A program made the translations under genes and the position numbers. 64,000 nt of DNA from Streptomyces canus (GTDB lineage Bacteria > Actinomycetota > Actinomycetes > Streptomycetales > Streptomycetaceae). Below the pieces are notes generated by a model, which was given only the letters and a program-made list of their open reading frames with translations, was not told the DNA's origin and did no database searches. This document shows positions 26,827 through 35,081 of the stretch, in pieces. Where the stretch lies: contig NZ_CP107990.1 in NCBI RefSeq assembly GCF_041435015.1, positions 1 to 64,000 of the forward strand, given 5' to 3'. Position 1 is the stretch's first letter. Each line of letters begins with the position of its first letter.

Positions 26827-27834
26827 CTATGAGGCGCGGCGGAAGACGGCGGCCGGGCCAATCACGCGGGGGCCGAACTTGTCGCGGACGCGGTCGATGG
26901 CGGTTTCCGCGGCGAGGCGGGCCTCGCGAGCGTCATCGAGGGAGAGCTGCCGGGGCGCCTGGTCGGCGTCGATGAGGTCTTCGCCCTTCAGGGCGAGCCC
27001 GGTCAGGCGGCCGCGCTGCAGGCCGGCGGCATCCATCAGCTGGTAGGCGAGCTGGCGCAGGTCGTCCTCATGGCCCGAGGGCGCGGCCAGGCGGCGCGTC
27101 TTCTCCCAGCTGCTGCCGCTGGCGAACTTCAAGGTCAACGTCAGCGCACGGGCGGCCTGGCTGCGGCCGCGCAGCCGGGTGCCGAGCCGGACGACCAGAT
27201 CGAGCAGGGCGGCCCGGACGGCGGCGCCGTCCAGGGTGTGCTCATCGAAGCGGTGGCGCACGCTCGCCGTAGCGGGCAGCGCGCGGGGCACGACGGGGCG
27301 GGGGTCGATGCCGCGGGCCCGGTCGGCGGCCAGGCGGCCGGCCTTCCCGCCCAGCAGGCGCTGCACTGTCGCGGGTGGCACCGTCGCGAGAAGGCCCACG
27401 CATTGGATGCCGTAGTCCCGCAGCGCCGCTGCCTGTCGCGGGCCGATCCCATGCAGGACCTCGACCGGCAGCGGTCCGAGCCAGCCGGTGACGTCCTCGG
27501 GGGCGATCGCCAGGACCCCGCCCGGCCGGGGGACCTGTTCGGAGGCGGTCGCGGCGATCGTGATGGAGGGGCCGATGCCGACGCGGACGTCGACGGCGAG
27601 GCGGGAGACCGTCCGTACCCGCAGCACCTCCCCCAGTCGGCGGGCATCGACGCCGTAGTACGGCAGCGCTCCGCGCAGGTCCACCAGCGCCGCGGTCGGC
27701 GGCAGTGCCTGCACCACTGGCGACAGCTCAGCCAGCTCCTCCAGGACCTGCCGGTAAGTCTCCTCCGGTAGCTGGTCCGGGCAGCGCACATGCATCACCA
27801 CACCGTTCCTGCCCGCCGTCGCGCGCGTACTCAT
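26827..27834 (-). CDS. Y-family DNA polymerase-like protein, probably catalytically inactive
   Basis: 335 residues from ATG 27834 after GGAGGTGAGG. The fingers/thumb and helix-hairpin-helix region is clear (VLHGIGPRQAAALRDYGIQC), followed by the little-finger domain (SVRHRFDEHTL, ALTLTLKFASG). The palm lacks the usual D-x-D-x-F-F opening and the S-x-D-E catalytic pair; only ALVDLRGALPYYG remains. This resembles ImuB-type subunits that bridge a mutasome rather than polymerise. LexA-like half-sites lie in the promoter gap, fitting damage control. Confidence 0.75.
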   Translation of the reverse strand: MSTRATAGRNGVVMHVRCPDQLPEETYRQVLEELAELSPVVQALPPTAALVDLRGALPYYGVDARRLGEVLRVRTVSRLAVDVRVGIGPSITIAATASEQVPRPGGVLAIAPEDVTGWLGPLPVEVLHGIGPRQAAALRDYGIQCVGLLATVPPATVQRLLGGKAGRLAADRARGIDPRPVVPRALPATASVRHRFDEHTLDGAAVRAALLDLVVRLGTRLRGRSQAARALTLTLKFASGSSWEKTRRLAAPSGHEDDLRQLAYQLMDAAGLQRGRLTGLALKGEDLIDADQAPRQLSLDDAREARLAAETAIDRVRDKFGPRVIGPAAVFRRAS

Positions 27835-27859
27835 CGGCCTCACCTCCCCCACCACGTTA

Positions 27860-27930
27860 TCGAACAGAAAATCGAACACGCGAGGGCACGACGCCTCGAT
27901 CTTGAGCCTAGAATCAAAAGCGTGTTCGAT
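27860..27930. promoter_or_regulatory. Divergent promoter with three GTTCGA half-sites and an 11-bp inverted repeat
   Basis: TCGAAC occurs at 27860-27865 and 27872-27877, and its complement GTTCGA at 27924-27929. The second and third form the inverted repeat ATCGAACACGC (27871-27881) and GCGTGTTCGAT (27920-27930). GTTCGA is the half-site of the actinobacterial LexA box, but the standard four-base spacing is absent. TAGAAT at 27909-27914 is a good -10 for the rightward gene. Confidence 0.5.
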
Positions 27931-28323
27931 GATCTGCCGCCCGACCTGGACCGACTGCGCACCCTGCGGGTGTGGCATGCCCTGTGGCTGAACCGCATCG
28001 ACCGCAAGATCACCCTGCTGGAGCGGCGCGAGGCAGAAGAGGAACACGGGCGGCGCACCCGGCCGCAGCCGCCGGAGTGGGTCGTCGAGGTCGGCATCGG
28101 CACCGGCAAGCCGCCCGTCCAGGTCCACGCCGGCACCTGCCACATGATCGGCTCGCGGCGCCGCCCCGTCAGCCGCGACGAAGCCCGCCGCCTCCTGACC
28201 GAAGGCCTGCGCGCCTGCACCCACTGCCAGCCGGACACCCAGCTGCACATCATCGACTTAGCCGCCCGCGGCCCACGTGCGCGCCATCGACCGCATCACC
28301 GGCTGCCCCCGGTCGCCTCCTGA
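27922..28323 (+). CDS. DUF6233 family protein
   Basis: 133 residues from GTG 27922, seven bases after a TAGAAT -10 box and with no ribosome site, so probably a leaderless message. The sequence LPPDLDRLRTLRVWHALWL, then EWVVEVGIGTGKPPVQVH and LRACTHCQPDTQL is characteristic of DUF6233, a small Streptomyces family of unknown function. One C-x-x-C and several His residues may bind zinc. It diverges from the Y-family polymerase-like gene. Confidence 0.75.
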   Translation: MFDDLPPDLDRLRTLRVWHALWLNRIDRKITLLERREAEEEHGRRTRPQPPEWVVEVGIGTGKPPVQVHAGTCHMIGSRRRPVSRDEARRLLTEGLRACTHCQPDTQLHIIDLAARGPRARHRPHHRLPPVAS

Positions 28324-28329
28324 CTCCGG

Positions 28330-28650
28330 CCGCCGCACCGTCGGCGGCCCTGGCGCAGGCGGCCCCGCCCGGCGCGCAACACCCGCGAACGCGCCCCGAT
28401 CCCCTCGCCCGCCGCCCGGGACCTGACCCACACCCACCTTCCTTGTTCTTCCTGCTGTGGGGCGTGGTCCGGGGGCGTAGAGGGGATGTCAGAGGCCCGA
28501 CCACGCCCGTACGGTGGGGGTGACCTGCACGGATGCGGCGGCTTCGGCGAGGCTCGCGCAAGAGAAGTCGCAAGAGATGCCGCAAGAGAAGACGTAAGAG
28601 TTGGTGCAGGAGATGTTGCCGCGCGACAGACCGGAGCACGGTTCGAACAG
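28330..28650. repeat. Multicopy repeat with a 12-nt periodic array (copy A)
   Basis: It contains GCCGCACCGTCGGCGGCCCT, then GCGCAAC and GCGCCCCGATCCCC, then ATGTCAGAGGCCCGACCACG at about 28486, and finally four GCAAGAGA units spaced 12 bases apart from about 28556. Related copies are at 29395-29705, 33045-33340 and partly at 11684-11789. Confidence 0.6.
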
Positions 28651-28665
28651 CAGTACCTTTACTCC

Positions 28666-29016
28666 GTGGCAGCCTCGTACGACTTCCCCCAGGACCTGAC
28701 CGACGCACAGGACGAACTCCGTCAGGTCCGCGCCGATCTACAGACGCTCTACCGACGGGTGCCATGGTCAGTCGAACCGCTGGACGCGTGGGAGACGCAC
28801 GAGAACGCCTGGCGGCCGGCATCCCGCCCCGCCTCCCCCGGCTGGAACCCCCAGGACGCGGCGGAGATCGCTCGGCTACGGACGCGGGAGCGCGAACTCG
28901 CCACGGCGATCGTCACGCACCCGTACTGGAACAACTTCGCCGCGGCCGACGTCCTCGCGGCCCGGACCGCGCTCAAGCACCACCACGAGCAGCAGACGGC
29001 CGGCGCCTCCAGCTAG
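28666..29016 (+). CDS. Hypothetical helical protein
   Basis: 116 residues from GTG 28666, chosen because YDFPQDLTDAQDELRQVRAD is a typical N-terminus for this Streptomyces family. The frame stays open upstream through the repeat array to 28486, but that part is low-complexity (AREVARDAAREDV) and probably not translated. It has a coiled-coil-like start and a second helix ARLRTRERELATAI. The function is unknown. Confidence 0.6.
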   Translation: MAASYDFPQDLTDAQDELRQVRADLQTLYRRVPWSVEPLDAWETHENAWRPASRPASPGWNPQDAAEIARLRTRERELATAIVTHPYWNNFAAADVLAARTALKHHHEQQTAGASS

Positions 29017-29030
29017 GCAGTTTCGTTTGA

Positions 29031-29336
29031 TCAGGCCGTGGGGTGGCGGCGGGCGCGGAGCCAGTGGACACCCTTCACGGCGTAGACAGCGGTCAGGAGC
29101 GGGAAGCCTGCGAGGCCGAGCCAGAACCAGGATTCTCCCACCATGAAACTCAGCAGCATGCCGCCAAAGAGCAGCAGGGATCCGACAACCTCCAGCAGGT
29201 CAAGGCGCGCCTTGAAACGTAGCGCGGAGTTGGCTTCCCGTAGTCGATGGATGACCGGGACGAGACCGAGGACCTGCCAGAAGAACAGAACGAGAAAGAT
29301 CCAGACGAACCAACCGGGTATGCCCACGGCGCGCAC
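29031..29336 (-). CDS. Small membrane protein
   Basis: 101 residues from GTG, with three or four hydrophobic segments (WFVWIFLVLFFWQVLGLV, VGSLLLFGGMLLSFMVG, WFWLGLAGFPLLTAVYAV). A short charged loop separates the first two. No family is recognised. Confidence 0.6.
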   Translation of the reverse strand: MRAVGIPGWFVWIFLVLFFWQVLGLVPVIHRLREANSALRFKARLDLLEVVGSLLLFGGMLLSFMVGESWFWLGLAGFPLLTAVYAVKGVHWLRARRHPTA

Positions 29337-29394
29337 TTTATCGGCCGTCCGGATCGCTCCGGGGGAAGATCAGAAAGAAGCACCCTAGCGACCG

Positions 29395-29705
29395 CTTCCC
29401 CTGCCGCCGTACCGTCGGCGGCCCTGGCGCGGCGGCCCCGCCCGGCGCGCAACAACGGTGAACGCGCCCCGATCCCCGGCTGCGTCCGCGCCGCCCATCC
29501 CGCCCTCCCACTCCTCAACTCCTGCCAGGGCATGGGCGAAGGGGGTCGCAACGGGGATGTCCGCGGCCCGACCACGCCCTACGGACGGGGTGACCTGGTC
29601 GAATCCCGAAGTGCTGGTAAGGCTCGCGCAACCTCCAGCGCAACACCTACCGCAACACGTTGGCGCAACGCCCAGCGCAACATCGAGCGCAACGGATTCA
29701 CGTGG
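29395..29705. repeat. Multicopy repeat with a 12-nt periodic array (copy B)
   Basis: The same order of blocks as copy A: ACCGTCGGCGGCCCTGGCGC, GCGCCCCGATCCCCGGCTGC, ATGTCCGCGGCCCGACCACG, then six CGCAAC units from about 29626 to 29693 spaced 12 bases apart, with one 13-base step. It lies directly downstream of the ku gene. Confidence 0.65.
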
Positions 29706-29756
29706 CGGACCCCGGATGGCAGCCCGGCGCCGGCACCCCTGCGCGCGGCAGAACCA

Positions 29757-30656
29757 TCAGGCGCTGCGTGATCGGCGTGCAGTCGTCTTCTTCGTGGCTT
29801 TCTTCGCTGCCGTCTTCTTGGCCGGCTGCTTCTTCGCGGTCTTTTTCGGCATCTCGTGGACGTCGGCGTCCTCGCCGCGGGAGGCCTTGGCCTGCTGGAC
29901 GGACTCGTTGAGGGCGGCCATGAGATCGAGGACCTTGCCCGGCTGTTCGGGCTCCGGTGCTTCGGGAAGGGGCTTCTCTTCCCGCTTCGCCTCGATGATC
30001 TTCGCCAGGGCGTCGGTGTAGGTGTCGGTGAATTCAGAGCCCTCGAGGTCGTCCTGGGTCATGCGGTCGATGAGCGCCAGCGCCCCTTCGATCTCTTCTT
30101 CCGAGATCTCCTCGTGCGGCGGGTCGACGGCGGCCGGATCGCGGACTTCGTCCGGCCAGCGCATCGCGTGCAGAACGATCGCATCGTCGCGCAGTCGCAG
30201 CAGTCCCAAGCGTTCGCGGCCCGACCAGGCGTACTTGGCGATCGCGACCTTCGACGACCTGGCCAGGGCTTGGCGCAGCAGCTTGTACGGCTTCGCGGCC
30301 ACCTGTCCGTCCGGCACCAGGTAGTAGCCCTCTGCGATGCGGATCGGGTCGATGGACTCCAGCGGCACGAAGGCCTGGATCTCGATCGCCTTCGCCGTGG
30401 GCAGCGGCAGATCCTGCAACTCGGCGTCCGAGATCGCCACCACCTGGTCCTTGGCGTACTCGTAGCCCTTGCCGATCTCCGACTGGGGGATCTCGCGGTC
30501 CTCCAGATCGCAGATCTTCCGCACCCGCACCCGGCCCATGTCCTCCAGGTGGTACTGGTGGAACTGGATCGAATGGTTCTCGGTCGCGGACGCGACGCGG
30601 ATCGGGATGGTCACGAGACCGAAGCTGATCGCACCTGACCAGATCGTTCGGGGCAT
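29757..30656 (-). CDS. ku: Ku protein of bacterial non-homologous end joining
   Basis: 299 residues from ATG 30656 behind GGAGG. The Ku core is clear: RTIWSGAISFGLVTIPIRV at the N-terminus, QFHQYHLEDMGRVRVRKICD, and PLESIDPIRIAEGYYLVPD. The C-terminus is a lysine-rich tail (KKTAKKQPAKKTAAKKATKK) that in other species aids DNA binding. Ku holds broken ends and recruits the ligase; the ligase of this window is at 10703-11683 and a broken copy lies just upstream, divergent, at 31218. Confidence 0.95.
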   Translation of the reverse strand: MPRTIWSGAISFGLVTIPIRVASATENHSIQFHQYHLEDMGRVRVRKICDLEDREIPQSEIGKGYEYAKDQVVAISDAELQDLPLPTAKAIEIQAFVPLESIDPIRIAEGYYLVPDGQVAAKPYKLLRQALARSSKVAIAKYAWSGRERLGLLRLRDDAIVLHAMRWPDEVRDPAAVDPPHEEISEEEIEGALALIDRMTQDDLEGSEFTDTYTDALAKIIEAKREEKPLPEAPEPEQPGKVLDLMAALNESVQQAKASRGEDADVHEMPKKTAKKQPAKKTAAKKATKKTTARRSRSA

Positions 30657-30904
30657 GGCAGACCTCCAGTACGCCCCGAGCCCTACCAGCCTAAAAGCAC
30701 CGCCGGCACCAGGCACCCGAGCAGCAGCTGCCCGCCATCACCGACGTCAGGGGTCACCAGCGCGCTGACCTGCCATGGTCGGCCCCCTGGTCGGGGTGTC
30801 CTCCACCCTGGTCGGGCTGGGTACCCACGCCGACTCCAGTCCCCGGACGGGTGAAGCCCGCGCGATCGCCAGAACCTTCACCAGTGCCGGAACGTCATGC
30901 CGGT

Positions 30905-31114
30905 ATGAGGCCGATCCATCACACGCATGTTGAACAGCCGGGCCTGGCCGTCGTCGAGGTCGCGGCCGCCGATGATGAAACCGCGCTCGCGGTCCAGGAG
31001 CTGATCGCCGCACGGTGCGCGATCGCAGCGGCGGACCGTACGACCCGGGAGCCTGGCGAGCCCGGTGTACGGCTGCGCTTCTTCCTGGACCTGCGCCAGG
31101 AGCCCGGCTCGTAG
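30905..31114 (+). CDS. DUF6207 family protein
   Basis: 69 residues. MRPIHHTHVEQPGLAVVEVA, then DDETALAVQELIAARCA and the ending RFFLDLRQEPGS fit DUF6207, a small Streptomyces family of unknown function. No good ribosome site is seen before ATG 30905. A decayed tail of the same kind (LDLRQEPGS) recurs at about 37738-37767, with similar DNA downstream. Confidence 0.65.
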   Translation: MRPIHHTHVEQPGLAVVEVAAADDETALAVQELIAARCAIAAADRTTREPGEPGVRLRFFLDLRQEPGS

Positions 31115-31303
31115 CGCTGCGGGCGGGCGGCCGCGGTCCCCTGACCGGGCCGGTAGTCGGGTGTGCACGCGCCGCTCGGCCTTGCGGACGGACAGACCGG
31201 GTGGAAGGCATGGGGCTGTGACGTGGACGCTGCCGCAACCGATGCTCGCCGCCCCTGTGTCCGCCCCGGCTCTGCTGCCCGGATGGGTGGCAGAGCCCAA
31301 GTG

Positions 31304-32179
31304 GGACGGTTCTCCAGACACCTCATATCTGTCTCAGACATCATTCGTGGCCGGCAACGGTGACTGTCCCGGTGCGGCGTGCAGATGAGCACGCACCACC
31401 GCGATGAACTCCCCGAGGGCCTGACGATGCGACCGGTAGAGATCACCGAAAGGAACGTGCGGGCGCCTATTGGTGGGTCGCCCGTCCAACTTTGCCTGGT
31501 GTTGCCTGGCAAGGCTGGACGCCTGACGTGAGGTCAAGACGCCGGTTTCAACGACGTCTCGCCACAGTTGCCGGTCAATTCGTGTGCGATTCAGTCCGTT
31601 GAGCTGGCGCCGAAGGGCCAGTGCCGTATCGCTCCCCTCCTCCGCAGCAGTCCGCAGCGCCAGCGTCGGCGCGACGCGGCGGTGCTCGGCCATGACGGTG
31701 GCCAGAGTCCCGTCCACAGCTTTCTGAACGGCCTCCCCACACTGGGCGATGCTCAAAGGGCCCTCCAGCTGGACGACGGCCAGCGCTTTGCGAAGCTCCC
31801 GCCGCAGCTGCTTTCCGGGCTCCAGGTCCAGTGCCGTGTGCGCGATTCTGATCTCTCGGGCCAGTTCAAGAGCTTGCTCGACCGCCATGATGAACGCCAC
31901 CGCAGCATCCCGACGATTGTTGCTCCGCCACTGTGCACTTGCCGCTTGGGCTGCATGCTCGGCGGCCTCGCGGCCGGCACGGGCCTGCCTCAGGCCAACG
32001 ATCAGTGCAGAGGGGACACCTAGGACTGCCGCGCCGGAAGCTGCTAACGCGGATATCACTTCGATCTGCATGCAACGGAATGATGCCGTCGCACGTGCTC
32101 ATAGCCGACCAGATCGGCTGAACTACTCGAAGCACAATCTGATGTCTCATGAGACACCCCGCAGTCTGGAGAAGGACGG
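31304..32179. mobile_element. 864-bp transposon-like element with inverted repeats and a 6-bp target duplication, no transposase
   Basis: The element proper is 31310-32173. Both ends read inward TTCTCCAGAC, followed by spaced TGTCTCA motifs that form subterminal palindromes (TGTCTCAGACA at 31330-31340; TGTCTCATGAGACA at 32143-32156). GGACGG at 31304-31309 is repeated at 32174-32179; removing the element and one GGACGG restores the ligase codons KWDGFRA. The only gene inside is on the minus strand (31334-32071) and is not transposase-like, so the element probably moved in trans. Confidence 0.85.
31334..32071 (-). CDS. Passenger protein of the mobile element
   Basis: 245 residues filling 85 percent of the element. 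The N-terminus is a hydrophobic helix (VISALAASGAAVLGVPSALI), followed by a long helical, coiled-coil-like region (ARAGREAAEHAAQAASAQWR, then RRDAAVAFIMAVEQALEL) and a soluble C-terminus. Proteins of this layout are common orphan genes in Streptomyces and have no known function. The stop codon lies inside the left subterminal palindrome. It has no DDE, HUH or serine/tyrosine recombinase motif. Confidence 0.7.
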   Translation of the reverse strand: MQIEVISALAASGAAVLGVPSALIVGLRQARAGREAAEHAAQAASAQWRSNNRRDAAVAFIMAVEQALELAREIRIAHTALDLEPGKQLRRELRKALAVVQLEGPLSIAQCGEAVQKAVDGTLATVMAEHRRVAPTLALRTAAEEGSDTALALRRQLNGLNRTRIDRQLWRDVVETGVLTSRQASSLARQHQAKLDGRPTNRRPHVPFGDLYRSHRQALGEFIAVVRAHLHAAPGQSPLPATNDV

Positions 32180-33044
32180 GTTCAGGGCTCTGTTGTCCGC
32201 CGACGCGGGCCGGGTGGTGCTGCGCTCGAGGCGAGGCACGGAGATGGCGGCATCGTTTCCGGAGATCGTGGCCGGGGCCGTGCAGCTTCCGGACACGACC
32301 GCGTTCGACGGCGAGCTGGTCGTATGGGATGCCGCGGGCCGCCTGGCGTTCGAGCGGCTGCAGGACCGACTTGCCCGGCGCGGAGCCGGGGCGGCCCGGG
32401 CGGCACAGGAGTGGCCGACCCATTTCGTCGCGTTCGATGTCTTGCGGCTGTCCGGGACGGACACGACCGGATGGCCCTACCGGCGGCGCAGAGCCGCCCT
32501 CGAGTCCGTGTTCGCCGCCCGCGCTCTCATCGCGCCGTGGGCGTTGTGTCCGTCGACCACCGACCCGGACACCGTGCGCGAGTGGCTGACGTGGACCTCG
32601 GTCGGGATCGAGGGTGTGCTCTTCAAGCGGCTGGACGATGCCTACCGGCCTTCGGGCAGGGGCTGGCAGAAGTACAAGGTGCGCGAGACCACGGAGGCGA
32701 TCGTCGGTGCTGTTACCGGCTCCCTGACCGCTCCCCGTGGTCTGCTGCTCGGCAGGTACGACGACAACGGGCGCCTGCAGTACACCGGCCGCACTACCAC
32801 CCTCACCCGGACGACCAGCGCAACGGTCGCCGGACAGCTTGTCCCGGCCCGGCACGGTCACCCGTGGACCGGCTAGTCGTTCTCCGCCGGGTGGGGCGGT
32901 AGCGAGACACTGAACGTCACGCTGGTGGAACCCGAGCTGGTGGTAGAAGTCGACGTCGCCCGCGACGCTGCGGGCCGGTGGCGGCATCCCGCACGCTGGC
33001 ACCGTGCGCGCCCCGACCTCTCCTCCGTCGACGTCCCCCGCCTG

Positions 33045-33340
33045 ACACTGCCGCCGCGCTGACGGCGGCCGGGCGCGGAGGCCCCGCCGACGCGCAAAGG
33101 GTGAGCGCGCGCCGATCCCCGGCTGCGTCCGCGCCGCCCATCCCGCCCTCCCTCATCCTCAACTCCAGCCCAGGGCATGGTCGAAGGGGGCCGCCACGGG
33201 GATGTCAGCGGCCCGACCACGCCGAATGTTCGTGGTGACCTGGGCGGACTCCGGGACGTTGTGGAGGCCGGCGCAACACCTACCGCAACCCCCAGCGCAA
33301 CACTTGACGCAATCTCCACCGCAACGCCGGGCCTTATGAG
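33045..33340. repeat. Multicopy repeat with a 12-nt periodic array (copy C)
   Basis: It begins in the duplicated ligase 3' flank (GGCGGCCGGGCGCGGAGGCC), passes through CCGATCCCCGGCTGCGTCC and ATGTCAGCGGCCCGACCACG at about 33202, and ends with five CGCAA(C/T) units exactly 12 bases apart from about 33275 to 33328. Copies A and B share this order. Confidence 0.65.
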
Positions 33341-33399
33341 GTGAAGCGGCGGCCGGGGCGGGTTTGTTGATGGGCACCGGCACCATCGTGGTGCTGCGG

Positions 33400-33431
33400 T
33401 ACGGGGCCGAGCCGCCAGACCCGGCCCCGTA
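33400..33431 (-). terminator. Stem-loop after the beta-propeller gene
   Basis: Arms TACGGGGCC and GGCCCCGTA pair perfectly, eight bases past the stop of the gene at 33439. Confidence 0.65.
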
Positions 33432-33438
33432 GGTAGTG

Positions 33439-34503
33439 CTAGATGAAGATCTGCTCGAAGCCCCAGATGCTGGGGCCGCCGGAGCCACGGTGGAGGACCA
33501 CGATGCGGTTGTCGTGGTACTTCGCCGGAACGGGCACCCCGGGTCCGGGGAGGTTGCCGCCCAGCCGCTCGGCGTCGGCGAAGGCGTTGCTGTTGGGCTG
33601 CCTCTGCTCGCAGATGTAGAGGCTGCGGTCGTTGGCGACGACGAAGACTTCCAGGCGGCCGTCCATGGCGAGGATGGCCACCGGTGTCTCCACGATGGTC
33701 CCCTGGGTGGTGCCGGGCGTGCCGTAGGCGGTGCCGTAGCCGGCGGGCTGGACGGCGTGGTAGCCGGTGGTGCCGGCCCGCCAGAAGACGCGGATGCGCT
33801 GGTCGGCGTCGGTGACAGCGGTGGGACTGCCGACGACTCCGGCGTTTTGGGCGGAGACGGGGAAGTAGCTGGTCCAGGTGCTGGTGCTGTCGGGGTCCTG
33901 CTGGCTGATCCCCCAGATCTCGTCCTGGTGGCCGTGGACGAAGGCCTGGATGCGTCCATCGCCGCCGCGGGCGGCGGCGGGTGCCAGACAGTTGTTCGTG
34001 CCGGTGTCCCCGGCCAGGCTCTGGGGCGGGTCCCAGGTCGCGTAGTCGACATCGTGCTGGTCGACGTGCCACAGGGCGCGGTCGGTGCCGCTGTAGAAGA
34101 CGGAGACCCGGCCGTCCGCGTTCAGGACCGCGGCCGGGTCGCTCGCGGCACCGGAGGCGATCGGCGTGACCACGTCGTAGGTGCTGTTGATACCGCTCTG
34201 CCGCAACGCCCAGATGCGGTCGTCCGGGCCGCGCCAGAAGACGTTGACGATGCCGTCCGGGCCGCGCAGGGCGACGGGGGTGCCCGCGACGGTGCCCTGG
34301 GTGCCGGCGACCAGTGTCCAGTTCGCCTCCCAGCTCCAGTCTCGCTTCTGCGACTTGACGTAAAGGTCAGGGCCCAGACCCCGTACGAACACCGACAGAC
34401 GGTCGTCGGCGTTCGGGGCGACGGCCGGATCTAAGCTGACGCCGCCGCCGAGGGCGACCGCCTGCGATGACCAGACCAGACCGGGGGTGGTGGAAGGTGC
34501 CAT
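33439..34503 (-). CDS. PLL-like beta-propeller lectin
   Basis: 354 residues after a GGGGAG ribosome site, without a signal peptide. Six or seven blades of about 50 residues repeat the pattern A-x-x-N-A-D-G-R-x-x-V-F (for example PAVLNADGRVSVFYSGTD and AVTDADQRIRVFWRAG), as in fucose-binding PLL-type propellers and tectonin-like proteins. Such proteins bind sugars on cells or surfaces. It is the first of three adhesin-like proteins in this region. Without an export signal it may act after lysis or be exported by another route. Confidence 0.75.
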   Translation of the reverse strand: MAPSTTPGLVWSSQAVALGGGVSLDPAVAPNADDRLSVFVRGLGPDLYVKSQKRDWSWEANWTLVAGTQGTVAGTPVALRGPDGIVNVFWRGPDDRIWALRQSGINSTYDVVTPIASGAASDPAAVLNADGRVSVFYSGTDRALWHVDQHDVDYATWDPPQSLAGDTGTNNCLAPAAARGGDGRIQAFVHGHQDEIWGISQQDPDSTSTWTSYFPVSAQNAGVVGSPTAVTDADQRIRVFWRAGTTGYHAVQPAGYGTAYGTPGTTQGTIVETPVAILAMDGRLEVFVVANDRSLYICEQRQPNSNAFADAERLGGNLPGPGVPVPAKYHDNRIVVLHRGSGGPSIWGFEQIFI

Positions 34504-34904
34504 AGAACTCTCCCCTGCTCACACAGCACGACATGGCTCGCCGGGTCGGCCCGCGTCCCCTCTGGGCGACCCGCACCTTCCCGGCACCCGGAGATTCGCA
34601 GTCGCCGGGCAGGACACGCCCGGGTTGGACTGGCGTCCATCCGATGCGGTGACATCCGGTTTAGGTGGCGGGAGCCAAGGTGCCGCGAACGTCACCAGCT
34701 GCACAGCGGACAGGCTCGAGGCGTGCTCCAGGAGCGGGCCTCCAACGCTTCTTCTCAGCGGAACTAGGTGCTGTCGTCGCTGATCGACACCGGTGTCAGT
34801 TCTCACCTACAAGGCCACCCCGCTCGCGGCGCTGGCGAAAGCAGGCCGCCGTGGTGTGACGCCGACGGGCCCCGTTCGTTGAACGGGTCTGCGGAGCAAG
34901 GAAC

Positions 34905-34935
34905 AAGCCTCCGGGGCGTTGAGCCCCGGAGGCTT
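34905..34935. terminator. 13-bp perfect stem-loop
   Basis: Arms AAGCCTCCGGGGC (34905-34917) and GCCCCGGAGGCTT (34923-34935). It lies in the gap 34504-35081, which otherwise holds only the DnaA-box repeat. The smaller hairpin CCCGTTCGTTGAACGGG is at about 34871-34887. Confidence 0.65.
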
Positions 34936-35020
34936 CGTCGTCCCAGCCCACCGCCGGAAGGGACCGGCCGCCGCGCTCCGGGCCGTTGAGCGGCACGGAC
35001 GCGAGTTATCCACAGGCCGG
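34917..35020. repeat. ~100-bp repeat with a perfect TTATCCACA box (copy 1)
   Basis: It runs from GCCCCGGAGGCTTCGTCGTC to the TTATCCACA at 35006-35014. It is closely matched by 46978-47080, where the box is at 47066-47074. TTATCCACA is a consensus DnaA box; Streptomyces chromosomes usually favour TTGTCCACA. Confidence 0.6.
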
Positions 35021-35081
35021 AACGCGATCGGGGGTTCCTTCATACGCTGCTGCTCAAGTCGATCACACGGGGGTGTGCGGG

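Larger units (their letters stand above)
31218..33062 (+). pseudogene. Second DNA ligase copy, broken by a mobile element and a nonsense codon
   Basis: It starts at GTG 31218 like the intact ligase, and reads TWTLPQPML up to EPKWDG at 31309. An 864-bp insertion follows and the frame resumes after the element (FRALLSADAGRV) at 32174. Later, a Trp codon of the intact copy in WTGWSF is TAG here (32874-32876). Similarity to the intact copy at 10703 continues past the stop to 33062 and into the repeat beyond. The copy is therefore inactive twice over. Confidence 0.85.

Noticed and set aside
29626..29693. 12-nt periodic CGCAAC units as a CRISPR-like array
   Set aside because: Units and spacing are far too short for CRISPR; better described as an iteron-like or repeat-coded array.
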